Shown here: positions 33,286-41,554 of the stretch, one piece after another | Numbering within the stretch: the stretch's first letter is position 1 | Layout: each line of letters starts with the position of its first letter | Assembly: GCF_030406325.1 (NCBI RefSeq) | Contig: NZ_JAUEQY010000002.1 | Span: 372,001 to 436,000, forward strand | Length of the DNA stretch: 64,000 nt | From: Actinomadura sp. DC4 | GTDB taxonomy: Bacteria > Actinomycetota > Actinomycetes > Streptosporangiales > Streptosporangiaceae | Direction of reading: 5' to 3' | Notes under the pieces: generated by a model | What the model was told of the DNA's origin: nothing | Databases searched by the model: none | Seen by the model: only the letters and a program-made list of their open reading frames with translations | Translations under genes and position numbers: made by a program

Positions 33286-33981
33286 ATGATCGATGGACAG
33301 TCACGCTCATCACCCTCCGCGACCGCTCCTTTGCTGGAGCCTCAGCCCGTCGCACTCCCGGTCCCCTCTGACGGCGACCCCGACCTGTGGCGGCGGAGGA
33401 TCCGCCACGACATCCGTCACGAGCTCGGCACCATCATCATGCTGGCCTCCGCCATGTCGGTCGCCGACGACGTCGGGCCCGACAGCCGCCGGCGCGTCGA
33501 CGCGCTGCTCGGGGAGACCCGCTGGCTGGACCACCTGCTGCGGCGCCTCGACGAGGACGACGACCGGCCGGAGGACCACCTGCCCAGCCCCGAGCGCGTA
33601 CGGGTGGACGAGCTCGTCGGCGAGATCGTCGCCGGGCTGCGGCTGGCCTCGATCCGCCGCGTCGCGTATGACTCCGTACCGGCGTGCGCGCACATCGACC
33701 CGCTCGCGCTGTGGCGCGCGGTGCGCAACATCCTCGACAACGCCTGCCGGATCGCCGGCGAACGCATCGACGTGAGCGTCTTCGGCCAGGACGGCTGGAC
33801 GGTCGTCCAGGTCGACGACGACGGGCCGGGGTTCGGCGCCGGCGCGGGCGGCCTCGCCTCGCTCGGGCTGGGCATCGTCCACGACCTGGTCTCCGGCTAC
33901 GGCGGGAGCCTGGAGGTCCGCCGGTGCGAGCTCGGCGGCGCGCGCGTACGCATCCTGCTGCCCTTGGCGGCGCATCCATGA
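33286..33981 (+). CDS. Cytosolic histidine kinase
   Basis: 231 aa from the second possible start (MIDGQSRSS); a frame opening 11 codons earlier lacks a better RBS. No membrane segment is present. The DHp helix carries H in IRHDIRHELGTIIMLASAM, and the ATPase domain has NILDNACRIA (N), VQVDDDGPGF (G1) and GLGIVHDLVSGYGG (G2). It overlaps the next gene, a LuxR-type regulator, by four bases (ATGA), so the two form a pair. The input signal is unknown; the short N-terminus is disordered. Confidence 0.85.
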   Translation: MIDGQSRSSPSATAPLLEPQPVALPVPSDGDPDLWRRRIRHDIRHELGTIIMLASAMSVADDVGPDSRRRVDALLGETRWLDHLLRRLDEDDDRPEDHLPSPERVRVDELVGEIVAGLRLASIRRVAYDSVPACAHIDPLALWRAVRNILDNACRIAGERIDVSVFGQDGWTVVQVDDDGPGFGAGAGGLASLGLGIVHDLVSGYGGSLEVRRCELGGARVRILLPLAAHP

Positions 33982-34628
33982 GAGTGGTGATCTGCGACGA
34001 TCACGCGGTGTTCGCGGACTCGCTGGCCATGGTGCTGCGCGAGTCCGGGCACGACGTGATCGGCGTCACCTACTCCCCCGCCGACGCCTTACGTCTGCTC
34101 GGTTCGGCGCCCGCCGACATCTGCCTGATCGACCTGCAGTTCCCCGAGGGGTCGGCGCTGGACAGCCTGCCCGCTCTCCTGCGGGTGGCGCCGGCGACGC
34201 GGTTCGTGGTGCTGTCCGGTTCGCGCGAACCCGAGGTGCTGGCGGCCGCCCTCTCCGCGGGCGTACGAGGCTTCGCGCACAAGGGCCAGCAGGCGGACGA
34301 GATCGTCGCCATGCTGGCCCGCGTCCACGCCGGCGACGTCGTGGCCGACCCGGCCACGGGCTCGCGGATGCCGCTGCGCCCGCCCAGCGAGGCCCAGCGG
34401 CTCGCCCGCTACCTGACGCCGCGCGAACGCGAGGTGCTGACCCGGCTCGTCCGCGGCGAGAACACGGCCACCCTCGCCCGCACGATGGAGATCACCCGAA
34501 GCACCGCCCGCAGCCACGTGCAGAGCGTCCTGACCAAACTCGGCGTCCATTCGCAGCGCGAGGCCGTCATCGCCGCGGCCCGCTACGGCCTGGTCAGCGT
34601 CAGTACCGGGGAATGGCTTCTGCGTTAG
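33978..34628 (+). CDS. NarL/LuxR-type response regulator
   Basis: 216 aa. Receiver: VVICDDHAVFADSLAMVL, phosphoacceptor in ICLIDLQFPEGS, VVLSGSREP and the Lys in FAHKGQQ. LuxR domain: LTPREREVLTRLVRGENTATLARTMEITRSTARSHVQSVLTKLGVHS. Translationally coupled to the cytosolic kinase, its likely partner. The same receiver/LuxR type appears at 29884, so one kinase might serve both. Confidence 0.92.
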   Translation: MRVVICDDHAVFADSLAMVLRESGHDVIGVTYSPADALRLLGSAPADICLIDLQFPEGSALDSLPALLRVAPATRFVVLSGSREPEVLAAALSAGVRGFAHKGQQADEIVAMLARVHAGDVVADPATGSRMPLRPPSEAQRLARYLTPREREVLTRLVRGENTATLARTMEITRSTARSHVQSVLTKLGVHSQREAVIAAARYGLVSVSTGEWLLR

Positions 34629-34803
34629 CTGCCCGGATTTATCCGCCTTTTCGGCATCGGAAGCAATGACTCCCCGCGCGTGCACAATCGTGCGCGGTGT
34701 ACGCGATGTACGATCAGTTCAGCTCACGGGCGGCACTGGTCTAACCGCTGACCTGCACCCTGCCCCCTGAAACGAGCACGCGGGTGACGGGAGACATGGG
34801 CCG

Positions 34804-35580
34804 ATGAGCCGATACGAGCGGTGGAACGGCCTGCTCTCCCTGCTCGCGGGCCGGGGACGGCTCAGCGTCGAGGAGGCCGCCACCGAGCTGAACGTCTCCG
34901 CCGCGACCATCCGCCGCGACTTCGACCAGCTCGCCCAGCAGCAGATGCTGACCCGTACGCGCGGCGGCGCCGTCGCCCACACCGTGACCTACGACCTGCC
35001 GCTGCGCTACAAGAGCGCGCGGCGCGCCTCGGAGAAACAGCGCATCGCGGCCGTCGCCGCCGACCTCGTCCAGCCCGGCGCGGTCGTCGGCATCAACGGC
35101 GGCACGACCACGACCGAGGTTGCGCGGGCGCTCGCCACGCGTGCGGACCTGCACACCGAGACCGGCGGTTTCGCGGTCACCGTCGTGACGAACGCGCTCA
35201 ACATCGCCGGTGAGCTGGTCGTCCGCCCGCACATCAAGATCGTGCTGTCCGGCGGAGTGGCGCTGCCGCAGTCGTACGAGCTGGTCGGCCCGCTCGCGAA
35301 CGGGGTGTTCGACCAGGTCACGCTCGACATGGCGTTTCTCGGCGTCAGCGGCCTCGACGTCGAACGCGGCGCGACCTGCGCCAACGAGGAAGAGGCGAGC
35401 ATCAACCGGCAGATGTCGGTCCGCGCCGAACGCGTCGTCGTGGTCGCGGACGGCTCCAAGCTCGGCACGCGCGCGTTCGCCCGGATCTGCGGGATCGGCG
35501 AGGTCGACATGCTGGTCACCGACGCGGACGCGGACGCCGGGCCGTACGAGGAGGCCGGCGTCAAGGTCGTCCGCGCCTAG
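34804..35580 (+). CDS. DeoR/GlpR-family transcriptional repressor
   Basis: 258 aa. N-terminal helix-turn-helix: RGRLSVEEAATELNVSAATIRRDFDQLAQQQMLTRTRGGAV. The sugar-phosphate sensor domain has GINGGTTTTEVARAL, VVTNALNIA, IVLSGGVALPQSYELVGP and DMAFLGVSGLD, the phosphosugar-binding pattern of the family. Such regulators usually control an adjacent sugar-use operon, but none is present on either side. The next gene is convergent and encodes a propeller lipoprotein. Its regulon is thus probably elsewhere. Confidence 0.93.
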   Translation: MSRYERWNGLLSLLAGRGRLSVEEAATELNVSAATIRRDFDQLAQQQMLTRTRGGAVAHTVTYDLPLRYKSARRASEKQRIAAVAADLVQPGAVVGINGGTTTTEVARALATRADLHTETGGFAVTVVTNALNIAGELVVRPHIKIVLSGGVALPQSYELVGPLANGVFDQVTLDMAFLGVSGLDVERGATCANEEEASINRQMSVRAERVVVVADGSKLGTRAFARICGIGEVDMLVTDADADAGPYEEAGVKVVRA

Positions 35581-35594
35581 CTAGGGCCTGTGCC

Positions 35595-37250
35595 TCAGTG
35601 GGTCCGCAGGTGCTTGGCCGCCGCCGAGGCGAGCGCCCGCGCGTCCAGCCCGGTCTGGTCGATCCGCATCACGAAACGGCCCGCGCGGAACCAGAGCACG
35701 GGCGGTGAGGGGTAGGCGTACGCCTCGTCGGCGCCGTCGACCTGGACCGGCTGCGCCTGGGCGTCCACGGTGAGCAGGCGGTGGGCGTCGTCCGGGGTCG
35801 GGGCGACCCAGGCGATGTCGAGAGAGGCGTTCGTGTCGCCGGCGAGCCGGTAGGCGCAGCTCAGGTCGTGCAGGGCCACCGAGCCGACGCTCACGGCCGG
35901 GGTGACCGGCGGCGACGCGGCCTTGTACCCGGGCGCGACCGCGCACGCGTCCGGCCAGTCCGACTGCGGTATGCCCCCGAGCTCCCCCGGCGAGCCCGCC
36001 TTGGTCGTGTCGTAGGAGGTCGTACGGAACAGCCCTGAGACGGAGTACCCGGCGTAGAGCCGCCGGCCGGCCACCGCGATCCACGGCACGGCGCGCTCTC
36101 CCGCGTCGCCGGGCTGCTCGGCCAGCGCGAAGGGCGCGGGCCCGGTCCGTACCGTCCCGGCGGCCGGGTCGATGGCGTCGAGCGCGGCGGGCAGCAGCCG
36201 CACGCCGCCCTGGCCCAGGTGACCGCGCACGCCGTACACCTCGTCTCCCGCGACGGCCAGCGCGCCGTACGGGGCGAGGAGCGGCCGGGCGGTGACCTTC
36301 CCGCTCGTCAGGTCGACGGCCAGGGCCTGGCTCGCGCTCGTGACGACGGCGTGCTCGCCGGTGACCGCGAACCGGCAGGGCGCCGGGCACGGGCGGCCGG
36401 CGACCACGTCGTGCCCGTTCGCGGCCACGACCGTCACGCCCTTGATGTCATCGATCAGCGCGATCCCCCGGCGCACGACGGTGACGGCGCGCCGATCGGC
36501 GTCGTGGGCCCAGCGCACGGTGCCGGTGGCCGGGTCCAGGGCCAGGACCCGTACGTGGCCGGCGCACTCCTCCCGGAGCGCGAACAGGCTGCCGTCGGTG
36601 TCCTGCGCGCCGAGCTGGTCGATGATCGGCGTCTTGCAGCCGTGTTCGGCCACCGGCCGGATCCACCGGGTACGCCCGGTGCTCGCGTCGACGCCGCGCA
36701 CTCCGGACCCGGAGACGGGGAGCACCGGGAGCACGCCCTGGCCCGCCGCGACGTCGAGGCCGCCGCTCGTGAGCTGGTAGCCGGGGCGGGCGGAGGTCCA
36801 GCGGACCCGCCCGGTCGCCGTCGCCAGCCCGGTCCAGCGCGACGATCCGCGCGCCAGGTCCGGGTCCGCGGTCATGACCACGAGCGAGCCCGATGTCTCG
36901 GCATAGCCGGTGACCTTCCGGCCGGGCTCGCGGTAGTGCCAGCGCGCCCGCCCGGTGCCCGCGTCGTACGCGTCGACGCCGGTGACGGTCCCCACGATCA
37001 GCTCTCCGTCCACGAGCCGCCGGAAGACCTGGGGATCGGAAGAGTCCGCGGGCGGGCGCGTGTCCACGTGCCAGGACTCGCCGAGCGTGCCGGCCGCCGG
37101 CCCGGCGTCGACGAGCGCGGCCGCGGCCGCGCCGGTCGTGGAGTGGTCGGTCCGGACCTTCGGCGGCGTCGTGTCGTCGCCCTTGTGGCCGGCGGAACAC
37201 GCGGGCGCCAGAAGCGTCGCCACGCCGAGCAGGACAGCTCGAAACCGCAA
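35595..37250 (-). CDS. Lipoprotein with PQQ-like beta-propeller
   Basis: 551 aa. A lipoprotein signal ends at LLAPAC (LAPAC-type lipobox near residue 18). The body is made of repeated blades of the PQQ-enzyme type: GVDAYDAGTGRARWHY, GLATATGRVRWTS, GVDASTGRTRWIRP and ALDPATGTVRWAHD. No PQQ ligand residues or dehydrogenase motif are evident, so it is a binding or scaffold propeller outside the membrane. The C-terminal ~110 residues (LHDLSCAYRLAGDTNASLDI onward) form a separate domain. It has its own promoter region shared with no other gene. Confidence 0.8.
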   Translation of the reverse strand: MRFRAVLLGVATLLAPACSAGHKGDDTTPPKVRTDHSTTGAAAAALVDAGPAAGTLGESWHVDTRPPADSSDPQVFRRLVDGELIVGTVTGVDAYDAGTGRARWHYREPGRKVTGYAETSGSLVVMTADPDLARGSSRWTGLATATGRVRWTSARPGYQLTSGGLDVAAGQGVLPVLPVSGSGVRGVDASTGRTRWIRPVAEHGCKTPIIDQLGAQDTDGSLFALREECAGHVRVLALDPATGTVRWAHDADRRAVTVVRRGIALIDDIKGVTVVAANGHDVVAGRPCPAPCRFAVTGEHAVVTSASQALAVDLTSGKVTARPLLAPYGALAVAGDEVYGVRGHLGQGGVRLLPAALDAIDPAAGTVRTGPAPFALAEQPGDAGERAVPWIAVAGRRLYAGYSVSGLFRTTSYDTTKAGSPGELGGIPQSDWPDACAVAPGYKAASPPVTPAVSVGSVALHDLSCAYRLAGDTNASLDIAWVAPTPDDAHRLLTVDAQAQPVQVDGADEAYAYPSPPVLWFRAGRFVMRIDQTGLDARALASAAAKHLRTH

Positions 37251-37323
37251 TGTGACCCCCGGCGCCGCAACGATCCGGAAAGAGAGACCGGTCAGCGACA
37301 GTAGTCACTACATAAGCGGTAAG

Positions 37324-37656
37324 TCATGCCTTTTTAAGCACTCTTGTACGCCCGAGGGCGGCGAGCACGGAACCCAGCAGGCCGGGGAACCGGGCCTCCA
37401 GATCGTCGTGGCGCAGCCGGACGACGCGCGCCCGGCCCTCGATCGTCGTCAGCGTGAGGCCGGCCTCCCGCAGGACGCGGTAGTGGTGGGACATGGTCGA
37501 CTTGTGCACGTCGATGCCGTCGCCGATGCCCCCGCAGTTCTCCCCGTCGGTGTCGGCGAGCCGCGCGACGATCTCCAGGCGTACGGGGTCGGAGAGCGCG
37601 TGCATGACCGCGGCCAGGGAGATGTCCCCGGCCGGAGGATGGAACGGCTCCCGCAT
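37324..37656 (-). CDS. ArsR-family transcriptional repressor
   Basis: 110 aa. Winged helix with ALSDPVRLEIVARLADTD, the recognition part GIDVHKSTMSHHYRVLREAGLTLTT and a wing IEGRARVVRLRHDDLEARFPG. No metal-binding cysteine pair of the classical kind is seen; the single CGG is unlikely to serve. This HTH_20-type subgroup often controls an adjacent oxidoreductase. It is divergent from the imine-reductase-like gene over a 116-base region with a long inverted repeat, so it probably represses both. Confidence 0.88.
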   Translation of the reverse strand: MREPFHPPAGDISLAAVMHALSDPVRLEIVARLADTDGENCGGIGDGIDVHKSTMSHHYRVLREAGLTLTTIEGRARVVRLRHDDLEARFPGLLGSVLAALGRTRVLKKA

Positions 37657-37695
37657 CAGTCCTCCCGCGCCTTCACGCCCGGCAGCCTAACGCAC

Positions 37696-37759
37696 GGTTC
37701 GACGGTTGGACGAACATAAAACCATGCTGTTAGTTTGACGATCGCCCAACCATCAAACC
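37696..37759. promoter_or_regulatory. Inverted-repeat operator between arsR-type and reductase genes
   Basis: GGTTCGACGGTTGG (37696-37709) and CCAACCATCAAACC (37746-37759) are complementary at 12 of 14 positions, separated by 36 AT-rich bases that contain the likely divergent promoters. It is a good candidate site for the ArsR-type repressor. Confidence 0.5.
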
Positions 37760-37772
37760 TTCAGGAGTCTCC

Positions 37773-38642
37773 ATGACACAACGCGCAGAGGCGCCGGTCA
37801 CCGTCATCGGCCTCGGCCCGATGGGCCGGGCGCTGGCGGGGGCGTTCGTCGAGGCCGGCCATCCGACGACCGTGTGGAACCGCACCGCCGCCAGGGCCGA
37901 CGACCTCGTCGCGCGCGGGGCGGTCAGGGCTGCGACGGCCGCCGCCGCGGTCGCCGCGAGCCCGCTGGTCGTCGCCTGCCTGCTGGACGACGACGCGGTG
38001 CAGGCGGTCCTCGGCCCCGCGGATCTCCGGGGCCGGACGCTGGTGAACCTCACCTCCAGCGCGCCCGGGCAGGCGCGCCGGCGGGCGGAGTGGGCCCGCG
38101 AGCAGGGCGCCGGCTACCTCGACGGCGCGATCCTGACCCCGACGCCGACCATCGGGCGTTCGTCGGCCCTCGTCCTCTACAGCGGGCCGGAGGACCTCTA
38201 CCGGGCGCATCGCCCCATACTGGACGGCCTGGGCGGCACCGCGACGTACCTCGGCGAGGATCCCGGCCGGGCCGCCGCCTTCGACGTGACCCTGCTCGAC
38301 GTCTTCTGGACCTCGGTCAGCGGCCTCGTCCACGGGCTCGCCCTGGCCCGCGCGGAGGGCATCTCCGGCGACGTGATCGCGCCGTACGCCGCGCTGGTCT
38401 TCGCCCTGCTGCCGGAGATGGCGACGAGGTTCGCGCGACGGCTCGACGACGGGGACCATCCCGGCGAGCGGTCCACCGTCGCCTCGGCCGCCGCCGGGCT
38501 GGAGCACGTCGTCGCCACCGCACGTGCGCACGGCATGGACACGGGCGTGCTGGAGGCCTCCCACGCCGTCGTCAGGCGGGCCGTGGACGCGGGACACGGG
38601 GCCGACGGCCTGTCACGTCTCGCCGCCGTCCTCGCGCCCTGA
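37773..38642 (+). CDS. NADPH-dependent imine-reductase-like dehydrogenase (beta-hydroxyacid dehydrogenase fold)
   Basis: 289 aa. N-terminal Rossmann motif VTVIGLGPMGRALAGAFVEAGH, then VWNRTAARADDLVARGA with the Arg that marks NADPH preference. The conserved VNLTSSAPGQARRRAEWA and GYLDGAILTPTPTIG match imine reductases more than 3-hydroxyisobutyrate dehydrogenases, which keep a catalytic Lys. The C-terminal helical domain is LLDVFWTSVSGLVHGLALARAEG, with an Asp typical of one imine-reductase class. It would reduce cyclic imines or a related carbonyl; the natural substrate is unknown. Regulated by the divergent ArsR-type protein, by inference. Confidence 0.85.
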   Translation: MTQRAEAPVTVIGLGPMGRALAGAFVEAGHPTTVWNRTAARADDLVARGAVRAATAAAAVAASPLVVACLLDDDAVQAVLGPADLRGRTLVNLTSSAPGQARRRAEWAREQGAGYLDGAILTPTPTIGRSSALVLYSGPEDLYRAHRPILDGLGGTATYLGEDPGRAAAFDVTLLDVFWTSVSGLVHGLALARAEGISGDVIAPYAALVFALLPEMATRFARRLDDGDHPGERSTVASAAAGLEHVVATARAHGMDTGVLEASHAVVRRAVDAGHGADGLSRLAAVLAP

Positions 38643-38648
38643 TGGCGG

Positions 38649-39449
38649 TCAGGACCAGGGTGACGCGGGGCGCTCCTGCGCCTTGCCGTCCACCTCGACG
38701 TCGGCCTTCTCGTTGAAGAAGCAGACGAGGTCGCGGACCGGTTCGGCCTCACGCAGCGGCGCCTCGTACGTCCAGGCGATGTCCTCGCCGCCGTACGCCC
38801 AGTAGGACGCCTCGCCCTTGTAGGCGCAGTAGCTGGTCGTCTCCGAGGGCTTCAGCACGTCCAGGCGTACGTCCTCGCGCGGGAGGTAGTAGCGGACCGG
38901 CAGGCCCGTCTCGTAGAGGATCACGGGCTTGGAGGACTCGGCGAGCACCTCGCCGCCGACGCCGACCTTCACGTGCCGCGAGCTCGCGAGGATGTCGATG
39001 CGGCTGTACGGGTCGTGCGGGTGCCCGAAGACCTGCTCGTCCTCCTCGTACCAGGCGTCCATCTTGTCCCAGTAGAAGGCGACATAGCCCTTGAGCCAGG
39101 GCGCGATCGGGTCCGGGTAGCCCCAGACCGCGTTCTCCTCCGTACGGCCGCCGGCCGAGATGGTCCAGTACGCCGCGTCGCCCTTCACCGGGCAGTGCGT
39201 CGAGAGGTCGGTCCGCGTCAGCAGATCCATCCGGACGTCGGCCTCGGGAATGTAGTACAGGGGCAGGATGCCGGTCTCGAACAGCAGGTGCGCGCCGGTC
39301 GTGTCGGCGATCGTCTCGCCGCCGAACTCCACGCGGATCCGTTTCGGCGTCGGCTCGAAGTAAAGAAGGTGCTCGGGGGCCCGTACGTCTCCGTTGAACA
39401 CTCCCGCGGGCCGTCCGGACAGAGGTGCTCCAGGCAAAGTCAGGCTCAT
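38649..39449 (-). CDS. Tandem DUF427 protein
   Basis: 266 aa from the ATG giving MSLTLPGAPLS. It has two copies of the DUF427 domain. The first is RIRVEFGGETIADTTGAHLLFETGILPLYYIPEADVRM...CPVKGDAAYW, and the second HVKVGVGGEVLAESSKPVILYETGLPVRYYLPREDVRL...CAYKGEASYW. Each ends with the family pattern C-x-x-KG-x-A-x-Y-W. Function is unknown; the fold is a small beta barrel. The P450 gene starts 108 bases away in the opposite direction. Confidence 0.92.
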   Translation of the reverse strand: MSLTLPGAPLSGRPAGVFNGDVRAPEHLLYFEPTPKRIRVEFGGETIADTTGAHLLFETGILPLYYIPEADVRMDLLTRTDLSTHCPVKGDAAYWTISAGGRTEENAVWGYPDPIAPWLKGYVAFYWDKMDAWYEEDEQVFGHPHDPYSRIDILASSRHVKVGVGGEVLAESSKPVILYETGLPVRYYLPREDVRLDVLKPSETTSYCAYKGEASYWAYGGEDIAWTYEAPLREAEPVRDLVCFFNEKADVEVDGKAQERPASPWS

Positions 39450-39557
39450 GGCTTCCCCAACCCCCCATCTTCCCGGCACATTCCGCGGAAGGCCGATACC
39501 GGACCTGGATCCGAGCGGGTGGCAGAGGTTACGGTCTTTGGACACGGGAGGGAAGAA

Positions 39558-40880
39558 ATGGCTCAACGGCGAGTCAGCCATGCCGTGTCGGACACGGAGC
39601 TGATCTACAGTCCGGACACCTACGTACGGTCGGTGCCGCATGACGCCCTGGCCCGGCTGCGGCACTCGACGCCCGTGGCCTGGGTGGAGGAGCGGCCCGT
39701 CGACGACTGGCCGGCCGGACCGGGGTTCTGGGCGGTGTTACGGCACGCCGACGTGCGTCACGTGCTGCGCGACACACGGCTGTTCTCCTCACACCTTGGC
39801 GCGACGCAGATCCGCGACGCCGAGGACCTCGACTACGTACGCCGGATGATGCTCAACATGGACCCGCCGGAGCACTCCCGGCTGCGGCGGCTGCTGGGCA
39901 AGGCGTTCACCCCGCGGGCGGTGGCCCGGCTGGCGGAGCGCATCGACCGGCGGGCGCAGGCGCTGGTGGACGCGGTCGCCGAGAAGGGCGAGGCCGACTT
40001 CGCCAAGGAGATCGCCGCCGACCTGCCGCTGCTCACGCTCGCCGACGTCTTCGGCATCCCCGAGTCCGACCGGTGGCTGCTGTTCGACTGGTCCAACCGG
40101 GTCATCGGCTACCAGGACGCCGAATACTCCCGCAGCGCGGCGTTCGACGCGTCGAGCGCCACCGAGATGGCCCGGCGGGCGATGCGGCTGCGCCCGCGAG
40201 ACCCGGTGAACCCGCGTTCGCGCGCCGGCATGCCCGACCTGTACGCCTACGCCCACGAGCTGGGCGAGTACAAACGCCGCCATCCGGGCGACGACGTCAT
40301 GACCGCCCTGATGCACCACGTCGACGACGAGGACGGCACGGTCGCGGTCGAGGAGTTCGAGAACCTCTTCTGGCTGTTCGCGGTGGCCGGCAACGAGACC
40401 GTGCGCAACGGCCTGCCGGGTGGGATGTTCGCGCTGCTCAAGAACCCCGGCGAGCTGGCCAGGCTGCGCGCCGACCGCTCCCTCCTCGAGACCGCGGTCG
40501 AGGAGATGCTGCGGTGGTGGACCCCGGTGATGAACTTCCGTCGTACGGCGACGGCGGACACGGTCGTCGGCAACGTCCCGGTCCGCAAGGGCGAGAAGGT
40601 CGTCGTGTGGTTCTCCTCGGCCAACCGGGACGAGGCCGTCTTCGACCAGGCGTCCCGGTTCGACGTCGGGCGGACCGAGAACGACCACCTGACCTTCGGG
40701 CACGGCCCGCACTTCTGCCTCGGCGCGCACCTGGCACGCCTCCAGATGCGCGCGATGTTCACCGCCGTCCTCGACCGCCTGGACGACATCGAACCGGCGG
40801 GCGACCCGATCCGGCTGCGCTCGAACTTCCAGAACGGCATCAAACGCCTGCCGATCCGCTGGACCCCCCGCCCCGCCTGA
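39558..40880 (+). CDS. Cytochrome P450, CYP125/CYP142-like
   Basis: 440 aa, GGGAGGGAAGAA RBS. The heme-binding motif is FGHGPHFCLGAHLARLQ (Cys near residue 385). The I-helix AVAGNETVRNG and the K-helix EEMLRW give the oxygen-activation and ExxR signatures. KGEKVVVWFSSANRDEAVF is typical of the CYP125/142 group, which oxidises the terminal methyl of sterol side chains. That fits the racemase at 28696, which acts in the same kind of pathway. No ferredoxin or reductase gene is adjacent, so it relies on shared electron donors. Substrate assignment is by family resemblance only. Confidence 0.88.
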   Translation: MAQRRVSHAVSDTELIYSPDTYVRSVPHDALARLRHSTPVAWVEERPVDDWPAGPGFWAVLRHADVRHVLRDTRLFSSHLGATQIRDAEDLDYVRRMMLNMDPPEHSRLRRLLGKAFTPRAVARLAERIDRRAQALVDAVAEKGEADFAKEIAADLPLLTLADVFGIPESDRWLLFDWSNRVIGYQDAEYSRSAAFDASSATEMARRAMRLRPRDPVNPRSRAGMPDLYAYAHELGEYKRRHPGDDVMTALMHHVDDEDGTVAVEEFENLFWLFAVAGNETVRNGLPGGMFALLKNPGELARLRADRSLLETAVEEMLRWWTPVMNFRRTATADTVVGNVPVRKGEKVVVWFSSANRDEAVFDQASRFDVGRTENDHLTFGHGPHFCLGAHLARLQMRAMFTAVLDRLDDIEPAGDPIRLRSNFQNGIKRLPIRWTPRPA

Positions 40881-40888
40881 CCCTTCCG

Positions 40889-41554
40889 CTAGTCGAGCCA
40901 GCCGGGCTTGACCAGGCCGGTCTCGTAGGCGATCACGACGAGCTGGGCGCGGTCGCGGGCGTGGAGTTTGATCATGGCGCGGCTCACGTGGGTCTTGGCC
41001 GTGGCCGGGCTGACGACCAGGCGGGCGGCGATCTCCTCGTTCGACAGGCCCTCGGCGGCCAGGGCCATGACCTCGCGTTCGCGGTCGGTGAGGGAGGAGA
41101 GTTCGACCGCCGACCTCGGCTTCTTCGCCTTGGCGGCGAACTCGGAGATCAGCCGCCTCGTCACGCCCGGCGACAGCAGGGCGTCGCCGCTCGCGACCTC
41201 GCGCACGCCCCGTACGAGCTCGGCCGGCTCGGTGTCCTTGACCAGGAAGCCGCTCGCCCCGCCCCGCAGCGCCTCGAAGACGTATTCGTCCAGCTCGAAC
41301 GTGGTCAAGATGATGATCTTCGTCTCGGCCAGCCGCGCGTCGCCGATGATCTGGCGGGCGGCGGCCAGGCCGTCCAGGACGGGCATGCGGATGTCCATCA
41401 GCACGACGTCGGGCCGCTCGCGCCGGGCGAGGCGTACGGCCTCCTCGCCGTCGCCGGCCTCGCCGACCACCTCGATGTCGGCCTGGGCGTCGAGCAGCGC
41501 GCGGAACCCGGCACGTACGAGTGCCTGGTCGTCGGCGAGAAGTACGCGGATCAA
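40889..41554 (-). CDS. NarL/LuxR-type response regulator
   Basis: 221 aa, TTG start that overlaps the kinase stop (TTGA), so translation is coupled. Receiver: IRVLLADDQALVRAGFRALL, phosphoacceptor in VVLMDIRMPVLDG, IILTTFELDEYV and the Lys of FLVKDTEP. LuxR domain: LTDREREVMALAAEGLSNEEIAARLVVSPATAKTHVSRAMIKLHARDR. It pairs with the upstream membrane kinase. Targets are unknown. Confidence 0.95.
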   Translation of the reverse strand: MIRVLLADDQALVRAGFRALLDAQADIEVVGEAGDGEEAVRLARRERPDVVLMDIRMPVLDGLAAARQIIGDARLAETKIIILTTFELDEYVFEALRGGASGFLVKDTEPAELVRGVREVASGDALLSPGVTRRLISEFAAKAKKPRSAVELSSLTDREREVMALAAEGLSNEEIAARLVVSPATAKTHVSRAMIKLHARDRAQLVVIAYETGLVKPGWLD

